Positions 15,966-24,460 of a stretch of DNA of 64,000 nucleotides are shown piece after piece. The position numbers and the translations under genes were made by a program. The notes beneath the pieces were generated by a model. That model was not told where the DNA came from and made no database searches. It was given only the letters and a program-made list of their open reading frames with translations. The stretch is from an uncultured Parabacteroides sp. (GTDB taxonomy: Bacteria > Bacteroidota > Bacteroidia > Bacteroidales > Tannerellaceae), in NCBI GenBank assembly GCA_949296075.1, contig CASFNG010000005.1:105367-169366 (forward strand), read 5' to 3'. How positions within the stretch are numbered: the first letter of the stretch is position 1; each line of letters begins with the position of its first letter.

Positions 15966-17342
15966 TTATTGCAGTTTCTCATATTCTCCCCTCTTGATTT
16001 TCTTGATGACCTTACTTGTTGTAAGATTAACCAACATATACATTACGGACCTTTCGGAAAGGCCGACTTCTTTTCCGGCTTGAATGGCCTCGGCGGTAGA
16101 AAACACGATAGGCACACTGCCAAGCAATTCTTTCTTTTGCGGTTCTATACTCTCCATCAACATGATTTTTTGTATGTTTGAATAACAGTCTTCAAAATAA
16201 GAACTTAGTCTGATGGCCGACTTAACGGAATCTATATCCACGAAATCCTTGTGTACTTCGCCACAAGCCCATCGAAGTATCTGGAATACTAAAGCCAGCC
16301 GTGCCGCAATTATGGGTGTTTTCATTACCCGGCTATCAACCATACCATCATCTTTGATTTGGTTTATCTTATGGATTAAGTCATTGCGCCAGTTGGTGAA
16401 ATAGGCACCAGCCTCCGGGGAAAAGTTTAATACGTTCTGTAAAGCACTATCATTTTTCTCATCCGTTGTAAAACAAATCTCGCAAATACGGTTGATTACA
16501 TCCTCCCACAAGGCAGAATATTTTTCAAACGATGAGGATGTGGAGTCTTCATCTATTTGCCAGTCTGATATTTCCTGCGATGATGGATAAACGAAAATAA
16601 TCCTATCCAACAGGCCATTATCCTTGTACCCTTTATCTACCAGTTCGTGCACACGGGTTGTCTGCATTGTGCCGACTATGTTTATAAAAGGCCGTTCAAT
16701 GTGAATGGGTATCGGCATACTGCACCTTGACACGTCAAGAGGCTTGCCGCTGAAAGCCGTCAAAAGCTGTTCTATCAGTTGCCCCTTGCTGTATTGGTTC
16801 ACGGCATTGAACATTCCCATTATTTCATCCACATACACGGTCACTCCTCTTGGATTGTCATTAAGCGCACGAATAAGGGCTTCTGGAGTGAAGTCAGAAA
16901 TGATTGTCCGCTTCAAAATAGGCTTGGGCGGCAATAACGGTTTTTCATCTTTCTTGCCCTTCTGACTTTCCAATATCAAATTGTAGTTTTCCATATCTAC
17001 CTTGAATTGCTTAATGACCTTGGCATCGCGCTTTCGGATGGGGCGGAAAGCAAAGTCAAGCGGAGGTGTCTTACCCATGCCAGGCCGTCCAACCAGTATC
17101 ATATAAAGGATAGGACTACTAACCCAGCCGCCACGGATGCGGATGTTGACTGCATTGCCGATGGCCGTTGACGATGCCGCAATAAGGGATGCCATCGTGT
17201 ATTCAATGGAATAGTTCTCTTGCCGTGCCAATGCCAGAACCATGTCCTGCAACTTGGCAGGAAACACGTCCAAAGGTATCTTGTTTTCAATAACACCCTC
17301 GAACTCCATTCTGATGCTGTTGCACAAATCAAGTGAATCCAT
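15966..17342 (-). CDS. DUF3987 P-loop ATPase of the mobile element
   Basis: 458 residues. Walker A is VGRPGMGKTPP (about residues 83-93) and Walker B is VTVYVDEIMG (about 168-177). Between them is the long insert typical of DUF3987, a family of helicase/ATPase-like proteins encoded by many Bacteroidales mobile elements, usually paired with a primase-like protein. A role in element DNA replication is probable but not demonstrated. Its ATG overlaps the stop of the preceding HTH gene (TAATG), so translation of the two is coupled. Confidence 0.8.
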   Translation of the reverse strand: MDSLDLCNSIRMEFEGVIENKIPLDVFPAKLQDMVLALARQENYSIEYTMASLIAASSTAIGNAVNIRIRGGWVSSPILYMILVGRPGMGKTPPLDFAFRPIRKRDAKVIKQFKVDMENYNLILESQKGKKDEKPLLPPKPILKRTIISDFTPEALIRALNDNPRGVTVYVDEIMGMFNAVNQYSKGQLIEQLLTAFSGKPLDVSRCSMPIPIHIERPFINIVGTMQTTRVHELVDKGYKDNGLLDRIIFVYPSSQEISDWQIDEDSTSSSFEKYSALWEDVINRICEICFTTDEKNDSALQNVLNFSPEAGAYFTNWRNDLIHKINQIKDDGMVDSRVMKTPIIAARLALVFQILRWACGEVHKDFVDIDSVKSAIRLSSYFEDCYSNIQKIMLMESIEPQKKELLGSVPIVFSTAEAIQAGKEVGLSERSVMYMLVNLTTSKVIKKIKRGEYEKLQ

Positions 17343-17701
17343 TAGAACGGTCTGTTTCGTTTGGCGTTGATAAACTGAGCGGCTTCTTCTGCCAGTTCCT
17401 TTTGCGATTTCCGCTTGCCGTCATGAAGCCATGTGTCAATCTCTGATTTAAGGAACATGATACGCTTACCTCTCTTATGAAACGGAATCTGGTGGCAACT
17501 CGTCCATCCGTAAACGGTCTGTTCCGCCGGATGACTGGGCAAGTATTCGCACAGTTCCTTCAGGTTCATCCATTGGTCGGCAGGCCGTACTTGCGGGATG
17601 TTGTTCAGGCCGTCAATCTTGGAATCAAGCTTATTGAGCTTGTCCATCATCCATGACATTGCCTTGGGCAAATCTTCAAATGTAATGTTCTTGTCTTCCA
17701 T
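17342..17701 (-). CDS. Excisionase-like helix-turn-helix protein
   Basis: 119 residues from the ATG at 17701 (MEDKNITFEDLPKAMSWMM). A short coiled segment (LNKLDSKIDGLNNI) is followed by a MerR/excisionase-type HTH: MNLKELCEYLP, then TVYGWTSCHQIPFHKRGKR with IMFLKSEIDTWL. Such HTH_17 proteins bend DNA at attachment sites or control excision and mobilization genes in Bacteroides elements. An upstream in-frame ATG at 17785 adds 28 residues of non-domain sequence. The stop overlaps the start of the DUF3987 gene. Confidence 0.75.
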   Translation of the reverse strand: MEDKNITFEDLPKAMSWMMDKLNKLDSKIDGLNNIPQVRPADQWMNLKELCEYLPSHPAEQTVYGWTSCHQIPFHKRGKRIMFLKSEIDTWLHDGKRKSQKELAEEAAQFINAKRNRPF

Positions 17702-17937
17702 ATCGTTATCAGTTGATTTCTGCCGCAAAGTAAAGGCAAATCCTAATACTGATTTATGGGTGACAAACATCACATAAAGAAACATCAGCAGGCCATAAGA
17801 ATCATAAACGATATGTGTTGATTGTCAGCATTCATGATGGCAATTTCCATTATTAGATTTTTTCGATTATGCCTCCGTCCATAAGGGAATCATCACTATG
17901 TCATAAGGTGATGGGGCAAAAAGAGCATAGAAACAGA

Positions 17938-17968
17938 AAGCCATCCACATGAAAGATGCAGATGGCTT
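17938..17968 (-). terminator. Terminator after the integrase
   Basis: The 8-bp arms AAGCCATC and GATGGCTT flank 15 bases, followed on the minus strand by TTCTGTTT. It lies 28 bases past the integrase stop. Confidence 0.55.
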
Positions 17969-17995
17969 ATGATATAAATAGGTGTAAATATAAAG

Positions 17996-19252
17996 TCATT
18001 CTGTCGTTGGCAAATCCAGCTTAATTGTCTTGGTTGCCTCTTCCTTTTTAGCATCAACAACCTTTGCATACACTTGAGTTGTACGGACATTTGTATGACC
18101 AAGCATTTTGCTGACTGTGTAAATGTCTGTACCTCCAGCGAGTTGCAGGGTTGCATACGAGTGCCTAAAACAATGGTAGGTGATGTGCTTCGTTATTCCG
18201 GCTTCTGCAACCCATTTCTTTATCGGGCGGTTAATCCATGACGGGTCGGGCAGTCCGACAAAAACTAATTGTTCGCCGTCTTTTCTTTCACCACATAATT
18301 GAAATGCCTGTTCGGATATGGGCATATACTCAACTCCTTTGGTCTTTTGCTGGGTGAAGTTCAATCTGTAACCTCCGTTGAATATCTCTATTTCTGACCA
18401 CTTCAACTTTTGAATGTCGCAATGGCGGAGTCCTGTCAGTGCGGAAAAAAGTGCGGCTCGTTTCAACAGAGGGTCGCATGGAGTTTGAGCCAAGCGGTTC
18501 AGTTCGTCAATAGTCAAGTACTCCCTACGACTTTCCTGGCCTTGAATGCCTTTGACTTTTGCCCCAATATCAACCGTCAGATAGCCGTCAATGAAAGCCT
18601 GCTTCAATGCGGCCTTGAATATGGAGAAATAAGTGGATGCCGTATTTTGCGAGATGACACCTTTCTTGCCACCTCCCTGTGGGGCGTTCAATAAAAACAT
18701 ACGGAATGATTCTATCAGCTTTAAATCTATCTGTGAGAAGGGAATGGTATCGCCTTTCGCAAAGATTTTCAACAGTTCATGCACACGCTTCCAGTTGATG
18801 ATAATAGAATCGGAGCTATGAGCATGGCGCAACCGCTGCACGTGGTTGAAATATTCAATGAAGTTGCAACGGGAACGCTCCAGTTGCTCTGCCTGTTCCG
18901 CATCGGTTTCTGAATACAACGAAGCATTATCGTATTCCTTTTGGCGCAGGCTCCTCACCTTGTCGGCATAGATGCACGATTCCTGGTCTAACTGTGATTT
19001 GCATTGGATAATGCCGTTCAAATCACGTTTGGGCTTATAAGTGGTCTTGCCGTCTTTGTCTGTTCGGGCGTTCCGCGACTTATCCCAAATGGGAGTGGTG
19101 ATGGTGCGGTTCAGATATTCACGCACTCTTTGAGGAGTGGGTTTGTCTGCTTGGAAAACCGGATAGGCTTCAACATACAGATACCATTCCTCGCGGTATT
19201 CCGACTTGCGGAGTTTTACCGAAACTCGTGTATTGGCCAACGCTTTCTTCAT
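17996..19252 (-). CDS. int: Tyrosine integrase of the island
   Basis: A site-specific recombinase of 418 residues with an N-terminal arm-binding region (EEWYLYVEAYPVF), a SAM-like core-binding domain (about residues 125-225) and a catalytic domain (about 240-405). Catalytic residues are R in TGLRHCDIQ, H-x-x-R in HCFRHSYAT, H in MLGHTNVRTTQVY, and the nucleophile Y in that motif. It belongs to the Bacteroidetes integrase group of integrative elements and differs from the smaller shufflon recombinase at 10016-11008. Its start overlaps the upstream HTH gene by 4 bases, so the two are one operon. It should catalyse integration and excision at the right end near dnaK. Confidence 0.9.
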   Translation of the reverse strand: MKKALANTRVSVKLRKSEYREEWYLYVEAYPVFQADKPTPQRVREYLNRTITTPIWDKSRNARTDKDGKTTYKPKRDLNGIIQCKSQLDQESCIYADKVRSLRQKEYDNASLYSETDAEQAEQLERSRCNFIEYFNHVQRLRHAHSSDSIIINWKRVHELLKIFAKGDTIPFSQIDLKLIESFRMFLLNAPQGGGKKGVISQNTASTYFSIFKAALKQAFIDGYLTVDIGAKVKGIQGQESRREYLTIDELNRLAQTPCDPLLKRAALFSALTGLRHCDIQKLKWSEIEIFNGGYRLNFTQQKTKGVEYMPISEQAFQLCGERKDGEQLVFVGLPDPSWINRPIKKWVAEAGITKHITYHCFRHSYATLQLAGGTDIYTVSKMLGHTNVRTTQVYAKVVDAKKEEATKTIKLDLPTTE

Positions 19253-19809
19253 TGCTTCGCTCCTTTATATAGGTTATCAATTTCTTTCTTGGGGGCATAA
19301 ACAAAATTCCCTATCTGTCGAGTGGGGATAGAGTATTTACGGATATGGAGATACACCGTACTGTCGTCCAAATGATATTTCTTAGCTATTTCACCGATGG
19401 TGTAACAGTCCTTTGGCTCCAGACTGTAAAGTTTGGCAACAGGCTTTGGTTTTGTCAGAGCTTTCTTTCGTAGCGGATAGAGTTTCAGCAGTTCTTCTTT
19501 GCTGACACGGATTTGATTAGTTCCAAGATTTATGTGCGAGATAGTCCCTTTATGTATCAGACGATACAACGTATCTTTGCTGATACCAAACAGGGCATAG
19601 GCTTCCGACACCTTGATGTAATCTTGATGCTTCGGGATGCTTTTCACTATTTCATCCAATCGTTGGTTGCGCTTCTCCTCGTCCTTTCTTCGCTTGTACG
19701 CAATATTGGAACAGCGTTTGGAGCAATACCACGATTCTATGGTCTTGGCGATGAACTCCTGACCGCACACCTGGCATTTGCGCTTTATCTCGAACTTTGC
19801 TGCTGGCAT
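19249..19809 (-). CDS. Zinc-ribbon and helix-turn-helix protein adjacent to integrase
   Basis: 186 residues. The N-terminus has a CxxC...CxxxC zinc motif (CQVCGQEF, then WYCSKRC). Two excisionase-type HTH units follow: YIKVSEAYALFGISKDTLYR with IHKGTISHINLG, and YTIGEIAKKYHLDDSTVYLH with IRKYSIP. Proteins of this type sit directly upstream of integrases in Bacteroidales elements and probably recognise attachment-site DNA, favouring excision or integration. The stop overlaps the integrase start (ATGA-type overlap). It is the last gene before the chromosome. Confidence 0.75.
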   Translation of the reverse strand: MPAAKFEIKRKCQVCGQEFIAKTIESWYCSKRCSNIAYKRRKDEEKRNQRLDEIVKSIPKHQDYIKVSEAYALFGISKDTLYRLIHKGTISHINLGTNQIRVSKEELLKLYPLRKKALTKPKPVAKLYSLEPKDCYTIGEIAKKYHLDDSTVYLHIRKYSIPTRQIGNFVYAPKKEIDNLYKGAKQ

Positions 19810-19954
19810 AATGCTGATTTTTACTTGTTTGTATTCAACTCATTTATACTTTGTCGCAGATTTCCTACTTTTTTATCGCGGCACAAATATGGTACAAATA
19901 TACAATAAAAATCCGAAAAACAAGCAAGCCCATCAGAAAGTGTTAAAAACAAAA

Positions 19955-19983
19955 TAGGGCGTAACTCATTGAGCTACACCCTA
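19955..19983 (-). terminator. dnaK transcription terminator
   Basis: A 14-bp stem beginning TAGGGTGTAGCTCA on the minus strand. The two non-Watson-Crick positions are G-U pairs only when read leftwards, so it serves dnaK. TTTTGTTTTTAAC follows. It marks the first clearly chromosomal feature right of the island. Confidence 0.8.
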
Positions 19984-20018
19984 CTTTTCTATTGTTAGTT
20001 ATCGTTGTTTACCGATAC

Positions 20019-21950
20019 TTATTTCACCTCCTCAAAATCAACATCCGTTACGTCTCCGTTGTTGCGGTTCCCGGCGTTGCCATTGTTGGCTTGCTGGCCT
20101 CCGAAGTTCGGGTTGGCTTGCTGCTGCCCGGCTTGAGCGTTAGCGTTGTTCTGGGCGTTGTAGATCTCTTGGCTGGCTGCCTGGAAAGCGGTGTTCACCT
20201 CTGCCATAGCGGCGTCGATACCTGCAATATCCTGTGCCTTATGAGCCTCTTTCAACTTGTTCAACGCGGCCTCGATCGCTGTTTTCTTGTCGGCGGGGAT
20301 CTTATCGCCCAGATCCTTCAACTGCTTCTCGGTCTGGAAGATCACGCTATCCGCCTGATTCAGCTTATCGATACGCTCTTTCTCCTTCTTATCAGCCTCT
20401 GCGTTGGCGGCGGCCTCTGCCTTCATTCGCTTAACCTCGTCCTCGCTCAATCCGCTGGAAGCCTCGATACGTATGCTCTGTACCTTACCGGTCCCTTTAT
20501 CTTTCGCGGAAACGTTCAAGATACCGTTGGCGTCAATATCGAAAGTAACCTCGATCTGGGGCACTCCTCGCTGAGCGGCAGGTATCCCATCCAAGTGGAA
20601 ACGCCCGATCGACTTGTTGTCCTTCGCCAACGAACGCTCACCTTGCAATACGTGGATCTCCACTGAAGGCTGGTTATCTACGGCAGTCGTGAATGTCTCG
20701 GACTTCTTGGTCGGGATCGTGGTGTTCGCCTCGATCAACTTCGTCATGACACCACCCATTGTCTCGATACCCAATGACAGCGGGGTCACATCCAGCAAGA
20801 GTACATCCTTTACCTCACCCGTCAACACTCCACCTTGGATAGCGGCACCTACAGCCACGACCTCATCAGGGTTGACACCCTTCGACGGAGCCTTGCCGAA
20901 GAACTTCTCCACGATGGCCTGTACAGCCGGGATACGCGTGGATCCACCTACCAAGATTACCTCGTCGATGTCGGAGGTGGAGAGGCCCGCGTCTTTCAGC
21001 GCCTGGCGGCACGGCTCGATACAAGCCTGGATCAAGCGGTCGGCAAGCTGCTCGAACTTAGCCCGTGTCAAGGTCTTTACCAAGTGCTTAGGCACACCGT
21101 TTACCGGCATGATATACGGCAGGTTGATCTCCGTGCTCGTCGTGCTCGACAACTCGATCTTCGCCTTCTCGGCGGCCTCTTTCAAGCGTTGCAGCGCCAT
21201 CGGGTCCTTCCGGAGGTCAACACCCTCTTCGCTCAGGAACTCCTCGGCCAGCCAGTCGATGATCACGTGGTCGAAATCATCACCTCCTAAGTGCGTGTCG
21301 CCGTTGGTCGATTTCACCTCGAAGACACCATCGCCCAGCTCAAGGATAGATATATCGAACGTACCGCCACCCAGGTCGAATACGGCGATCTTCATGTCCT
21401 TGTTCGTCTTGTCCAAACCGTAAGCCAAGGAAGCGGCTGTCGGCTCGTTCACGATACGGCGTACGGTAAGGCCCGCGATCTCGCCGGCCTCTTTCGTCGC
21501 CTGGCGTTGCGCGTCGCTAAAGTAAGCGGGGACGGTGATGACGGCCTCCGTCACTTCCTGCCCTAAATAATCCTCCGCCGTTTTCTTCATTTTCTGGAGA
21601 ATCATCGCGGAGATTTCCTGCGGTGTATAGAGACGTCCCTCGATGTCTACCCGCGGTGTATTGTTATCGCCGCGCACTACCTTATAAGGTACCCGCGCGA
21701 TTTCCTTTTGTACCTGATCGTAAGTCTCACCCATGAAGCGCTTGATCGAGAAGATCGTCTTCTCGGGGTTGGTGATCGCCTGCCGCTTGGCGGGATCGCC
21801 TACCTTACGCTCTCCGCCTTCCACGAATGCCACGATAGAAGGGGTGGTCCGTTTTCCCTCGCTGTTCGCGATAACGACCGGCTCGTTACCTTCCAATACA
21901 GCTACACAAGAGTTGGTCGTTCCTAAGTCTATTCCAATAATCTTTCCCAT
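20019..21950 (-). CDS. dnaK: Chaperone DnaK (Hsp70)
   Basis: An ATP-dependent chaperone that binds exposed hydrophobic segments, working with DnaJ and GrpE in the cytoplasm. 643 residues, full length. The phosphate-1 motif [18 protein letters not shown] opens the protein. [20 protein letters not shown] is phosphate-2, and [12 protein letters not shown] is the adenosine motif. The substrate-binding domain begins after [14 protein letters not shown]. The C-terminal lid ends in a Gln/Asn-rich linker and the EEVK-type acidic tail. No dnaJ or grpE is adjacent. A strong terminator follows and a separate gene lies upstream, so it is monocistronic. Confidence 0.97.
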   Translation of the reverse strand: MGKIIGIDLGTTNSCVAVLEGNEPVVIANSEGKRTTPSIVAFVEGGERKVGDPAKRQAITNPEKTIFSIKRFMGETYDQVQKEIARVPYKVVRGDNNTPRVDIEGRLYTPQEISAMILQKMKKTAEDYLGQEVTEAVITVPAYFSDAQRQATKEAGEIAGLTVRRIVNEPTAASLAYGLDKTNKDMKIAVFDLGGGTFDISILELGDGVFEVKSTNGDTHLGGDDFDHVIIDWLAEEFLSEEGVDLRKDPMALQRLKEAAEKAKIELSSTTSTEINLPYIMPVNGVPKHLVKTLTRAKFEQLADRLIQACIEPCRQALKDAGLSTSDIDEVILVGGSTRIPAVQAIVEKFFGKAPSKGVNPDEVVAVGAAIQGGVLTGEVKDVLLLDVTPLSLGIETMGGVMTKLIEANTTIPTKKSETFTTAVDNQPSVEIHVLQGERSLAKDNKSIGRFHLDGIPAAQRGVPQIEVTFDIDANGILNVSAKDKGTGKVQSIRIEASSGLSEDEVKRMKAEAAANAEADKKEKERIDKLNQADSVIFQTEKQLKDLGDKIPADKKTAIEAALNKLKEAHKAQDIAGIDAAMAEVNTAFQAASQEIYNAQNNANAQAGQQQANPNFGGQQANNGNAGNRNNGDVTDVDFEEVK

Positions 21951-22112
21951 GATCGTATTTTTTTAATTGTTATTACTCTGTTTTCTTGATCCTCCTCGCG
22001 GCGGATTCACCTTATATCTAACAAATGCCGTGCCAAAGGATTTTCTGTTCGGGAATAATTGGTGGGTGTCAGTTTTCGTGTCATTTTGGCGGTTTTCTTG
22101 CGGAGAAAAAGA

Positions 22113-22141
22113 AGCCCCGATACCATCTTGGCATCGGGGCT
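22113..22141 (-). terminator. Terminator after ribonuclease G
   Basis: A 13-bp stem (AGCCCCGATGCCA on the minus strand) with a 3-base loop. The single irregular pair is G-U in the leftward RNA. TTCTTTTTCTCC follows. Confidence 0.75.
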
Positions 22142-22147
22142 CCCGTG

Positions 22148-23725
22148 TTATTTACCCTTGATCTCCTTTTCCTCTTTCATGTCCAGCTCATTCTTGTCCG
22201 GATCAAAGAATTTGTACTCAAGGAAGGCGAGACTTTGGTTTGGTATGACTTTTAAGCCATGCGTGTACTTCATTTTCCACTTCATGCTCAATGGGAATAA
22301 TCCCTTGTTCACATATGCCGCTACATACGGGTGTACGTGCAAGGTGAATTTCTTCACGTGATGCTTGTTTACCAAGCAATCTATTTTTTCCTCTAAGCTA
22401 TCCGTAAATAAGATGGAAGGCTTCACGGTCCCTGTACCGAAGCAAGAGGGGCAATTCTCGGAGGTGTTCACGTCCATAGCCGGGCGTACGCGCTGCCGGG
22501 TTATCTGCATCAGGCCGAATTTGCTGAGCGGAAGGATGTTGTGCTTGGCACGGTCGCTCGACATGGCCTTGGTCATGTGCTCGAACAGCTTTTGCCGGTT
22601 GGCCGCCTCAGCCATATCGATGAAGTCGATCACGATGATCCCTCCCATATCCCTCAGGCGGAGTTGCCGGGCTATCTCGTCGGCGGCGGCTATATTGACG
22701 TCGATCGCCGTCTTTTCTTGCGCGTCGCTGCCTTTGGAGCGGTTTCCGCTATTTACGTCGATGACGTGCATCGCCTCCGTGTGCTCGATGATGAGGTAGG
22801 CGCCGCTCTTGTACGTGACAGTCCGTCCGAATAGTGACTTGATCTGTTTGGTGATCGCGAAATTGTCGAATATGGGGAGTTCCCCAGTGTATAGTTGCAC
22901 GATCTCTTCCCGTCCGGGAGCGATCAGGCTCACGTAGTCGCGGACGTTATTGTAAACCTCCTTGTCGTTTACGTGGATGTGCTGGAAAGATGGGTTGAAT
23001 ATATCCCGCAGCAAGGCGACGGTACGCGCCGTTTCCTCATAAACGATCGCGGGCGCTTTTTGCTTGGGTACTTTCGTTATCGCGTCTTCCCATCGTTTCA
23101 CCAATGTCTTCAGTTCGTGATCGAGCTCGGCCACCCGTTTGCCTTCCGATGAGGTGCGCACGATGACGCTGAAATTCTTCGGCTTGATACTTTGGATCAA
23201 CTGGCGTAAGCGGGCTCTTTCCTCGCTCGACTTGATTTTAGTGGAGACCGATACCTTGTCGGCGAAGGGGATGAGCACGATGTACCGTCCGGCGAAGGAT
23301 AGCTCGGAGGTCAATCGGGGGCCTTTCGTCGAGATCGGCTCTTTCGCGATTTGCACCAACACCTCTTGCCCTACCTTCAGCACGTCGCTGATGCTCCCGT
23401 TCTTCTCGATCTCCGGCAGGATCTGTGTCTTCGACAGGGCCGGGGTCTTCTTGGGATCGCTCAGCAGTTGCTTCAGGTATTTCTGCTGGGTGTTGAAATT
23501 GGGACCTAAGTCTAAATAGTGAAGAAACGCATCTTTCTTGTAACCTACGTCAATGAACGCGGCGTTCAGGCCGGGCATCAGTTTCTTTACCTTGCCTAAG
23601 TAAATATCCCCCACGGCGAACGACACATTGCGGGCCTCCTTCTGGAGCTCCACCAAGCTCTTGTCCTCCAGTACGGCGATAGATACCTCCTTGGACTGTA
23701 CGTCAACTACTAATTCACTAACCAC
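22148..23725 (-). CDS. rng: Ribonuclease E/G family endoribonuclease
   Basis: A 525-residue endoribonuclease for 5' processing of rRNA and mRNA turnover. The S1 RNA-binding region is near residues 38-130 (VGDIYLGKVKKLMPGLNAAF). The catalytic DNase I-like domain has the metal ligands in HVIDVNSGNRSKG and GGIIVIDFIDM. The zinc-link is ENCPSCFGTG near residue 410. The size and lack of a long C-terminal scaffold fit RNase G rather than RNase E. It is separated from the upstream HU/small-protein genes by a perfect 15-bp hairpin and ends just before its own terminator. Confidence 0.93.
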   Translation of the reverse strand: MVSELVVDVQSKEVSIAVLEDKSLVELQKEARNVSFAVGDIYLGKVKKLMPGLNAAFIDVGYKKDAFLHYLDLGPNFNTQQKYLKQLLSDPKKTPALSKTQILPEIEKNGSISDVLKVGQEVLVQIAKEPISTKGPRLTSELSFAGRYIVLIPFADKVSVSTKIKSSEERARLRQLIQSIKPKNFSVIVRTSSEGKRVAELDHELKTLVKRWEDAITKVPKQKAPAIVYEETARTVALLRDIFNPSFQHIHVNDKEVYNNVRDYVSLIAPGREEIVQLYTGELPIFDNFAITKQIKSLFGRTVTYKSGAYLIIEHTEAMHVIDVNSGNRSKGSDAQEKTAIDVNIAAADEIARQLRLRDMGGIIVIDFIDMAEAANRQKLFEHMTKAMSSDRAKHNILPLSKFGLMQITRQRVRPAMDVNTSENCPSCFGTGTVKPSILFTDSLEEKIDCLVNKHHVKKFTLHVHPYVAAYVNKGLFPLSMKWKMKYTHGLKVIPNQSLAFLEYKFFDPDKNELDMKEEKEIKGK

Positions 23726-23766
23726 TTAAGATGTGTTTTTTTAAGATCAGACCTTATAAAATACGC

Positions 23767-23806
23767 AAAGAACAAACTTAAAAGGTCACTATTAAGTTTG
23801 TTCTTT
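23767..23806 (-). terminator. Terminator between the small basic protein gene and rng
   Basis: The 15-bp perfect arms AAAGAACAAACTTAA and TTAAGTTTGTTCTTT are separated by 10 bases. The structure could act in either direction. Since it lies downstream of the small gene and upstream of rng on the minus strand, it should end the former. Confidence 0.6.
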
Positions 23807-23825
23807 AGAGTTTGTCGGAATAGAC

Positions 23826-23915
23826 TTACTTCTTCTTATGTCTATTCTTCTTCAGTCTCTTTTTGCGTTTGTGCGTAGACATCTTATGTCTTTTTCTTTT
23901 CTTTCCGCTAGGCAT
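23826..23915 (-). CDS. 29-residue basic protein, AURKAIP1/COX24-domain (ribosome-associated type)
   Basis: A very short gene, easily missed. The product begins MPSGKKRKRHKMSTHKRKK and ends KKNRHKKK: 29 residues, almost all Lys, Arg and His. It fits the COX24/AURKAIP1 C-terminal domain family, which is conserved across Bacteroidota next to or near hup and rng and is thought to be a small ribosomal protein. The start is the ATG at 23915. The composition (no acidic residues) indicates RNA binding. It is read in the same direction as HU and is followed by a hairpin. The ribosomal assignment is from family knowledge; the gene itself is directly visible. Confidence 0.8.
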   Translation of the reverse strand: MPSGKKRKRHKMSTHKRKKRLKKNRHKKK

Positions 23916-24052
23916 CGCTTTAAAATTTTAAAATTAAACGTATGAATTAATTATATCGCTGTAAGGACCTTGCCGTCATGGGGCGGTTCCGGGCCCTTTA
24001 CTTACTCTCTTTTTCTCGTTATCGCCCTTCGCGGGCACGGTCTTCCCGAACC

Positions 24053-24325
24053 TTATTTAACCTCGCTCAAGAAGGTCTTGGCAGGCTTGAACGACGGGAT
24101 ATTGTGCTCCGGGATGATGATCGTCGTATTTTTTGAAATATTGCGAGCGGTTTTCTGGGCTCTTTTCTTGATGACGAAACTTCCGAAACCTCTCAAGTAA
24201 ACGTTTTCACCTTGGGCCAAAGAGCCTTTTACGATCTCCATGAAGGATTCAACGCTCGCCAACACTGTTGACTTGTCGATACCAGTGTTTTTTGAAATCT
24301 CGCTTACGATATCTGCTTTAGTCAT
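24053..24325 (-). CDS. hup: HU-family nucleoid DNA-binding protein
   Basis: A histone-like DNA-bending protein, 90 residues, full length. It shows the HU/IHF pattern MTKADIVSEISKNTGIDKST for the helical dimer body, the GRGFGSF-type turn (here LRGFGSFVIKKR), and the beta-arm NISKNTTIIIPEHNIPSFKP with the intercalating proline. It stands alone on the minus strand, divergent from mutY, with a TATATTTG -7 box (24377-24384 on the complement) upstream. Confidence 0.95.
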   Translation of the reverse strand: MTKADIVSEISKNTGIDKSTVLASVESFMEIVKGSLAQGENVYLRGFGSFVIKKRAQKTARNISKNTTIIIPEHNIPSFKPAKTFLSEVK

Positions 24326-24376
24326 GTCTATAAATTAATTAATTAGTTGATTTGGACCTATTAATTTTTTGGAATG

Positions 24377-24384
24377 CAAATATA
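24377..24384 (-). promoter_or_regulatory. -7 promoter element of hup
   Basis: TATATTTG on the minus strand, a perfect TAnnTTTG, about 50 bases upstream of the hup start. No obvious TTTG lies at the -33 spacing. Confidence 0.45.
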
Positions 24385-24460
24385 TAGCTTTTTATTGAAG
24401 TGGAAAAAGATTCGTGGTTCAAATTTCTATAAAAAAGATGCTCCCCAATTCGGGGGATAT

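Larger units (their letters stand above)
1..19954. mobile_element. Integrated mobilizable island carrying a type I R-M shufflon (left end outside window)
   Basis: The stretch holds a tyrosine integrase, excisionase-like HTH genes, a DUF3987 ATPase, a primase-like gene, MobC-like and relaxase genes, and R-M cargo. No type IV secretion genes are visible here, so it looks like an element mobilized in trans rather than a self-transmissible one, unless transfer genes lie to the left. It is clearly more AT-rich than the dnaK-side chromosome. The right boundary must fall between the end of the HTH gene (19809) and the dnaK terminator (19955). I could not identify att repeats because the left end is not in the window. 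Treating the R-M genes and the 102-1244 gene as cargo of the same element is an inference from contiguity. Confidence 0.6.

Noticed and set aside
10016-19252. Treating both tyrosine recombinases as duplicate integrases
   Set aside because: They differ in length, N-terminal domain and location; one sits inside the hsdS modules, the other beside the element end with an HTH partner.
20614-21423. Long open frames antisense to dnaK
   Set aside because: Mirror of strong codon bias in dnaK; no ribosome site or family similarity.
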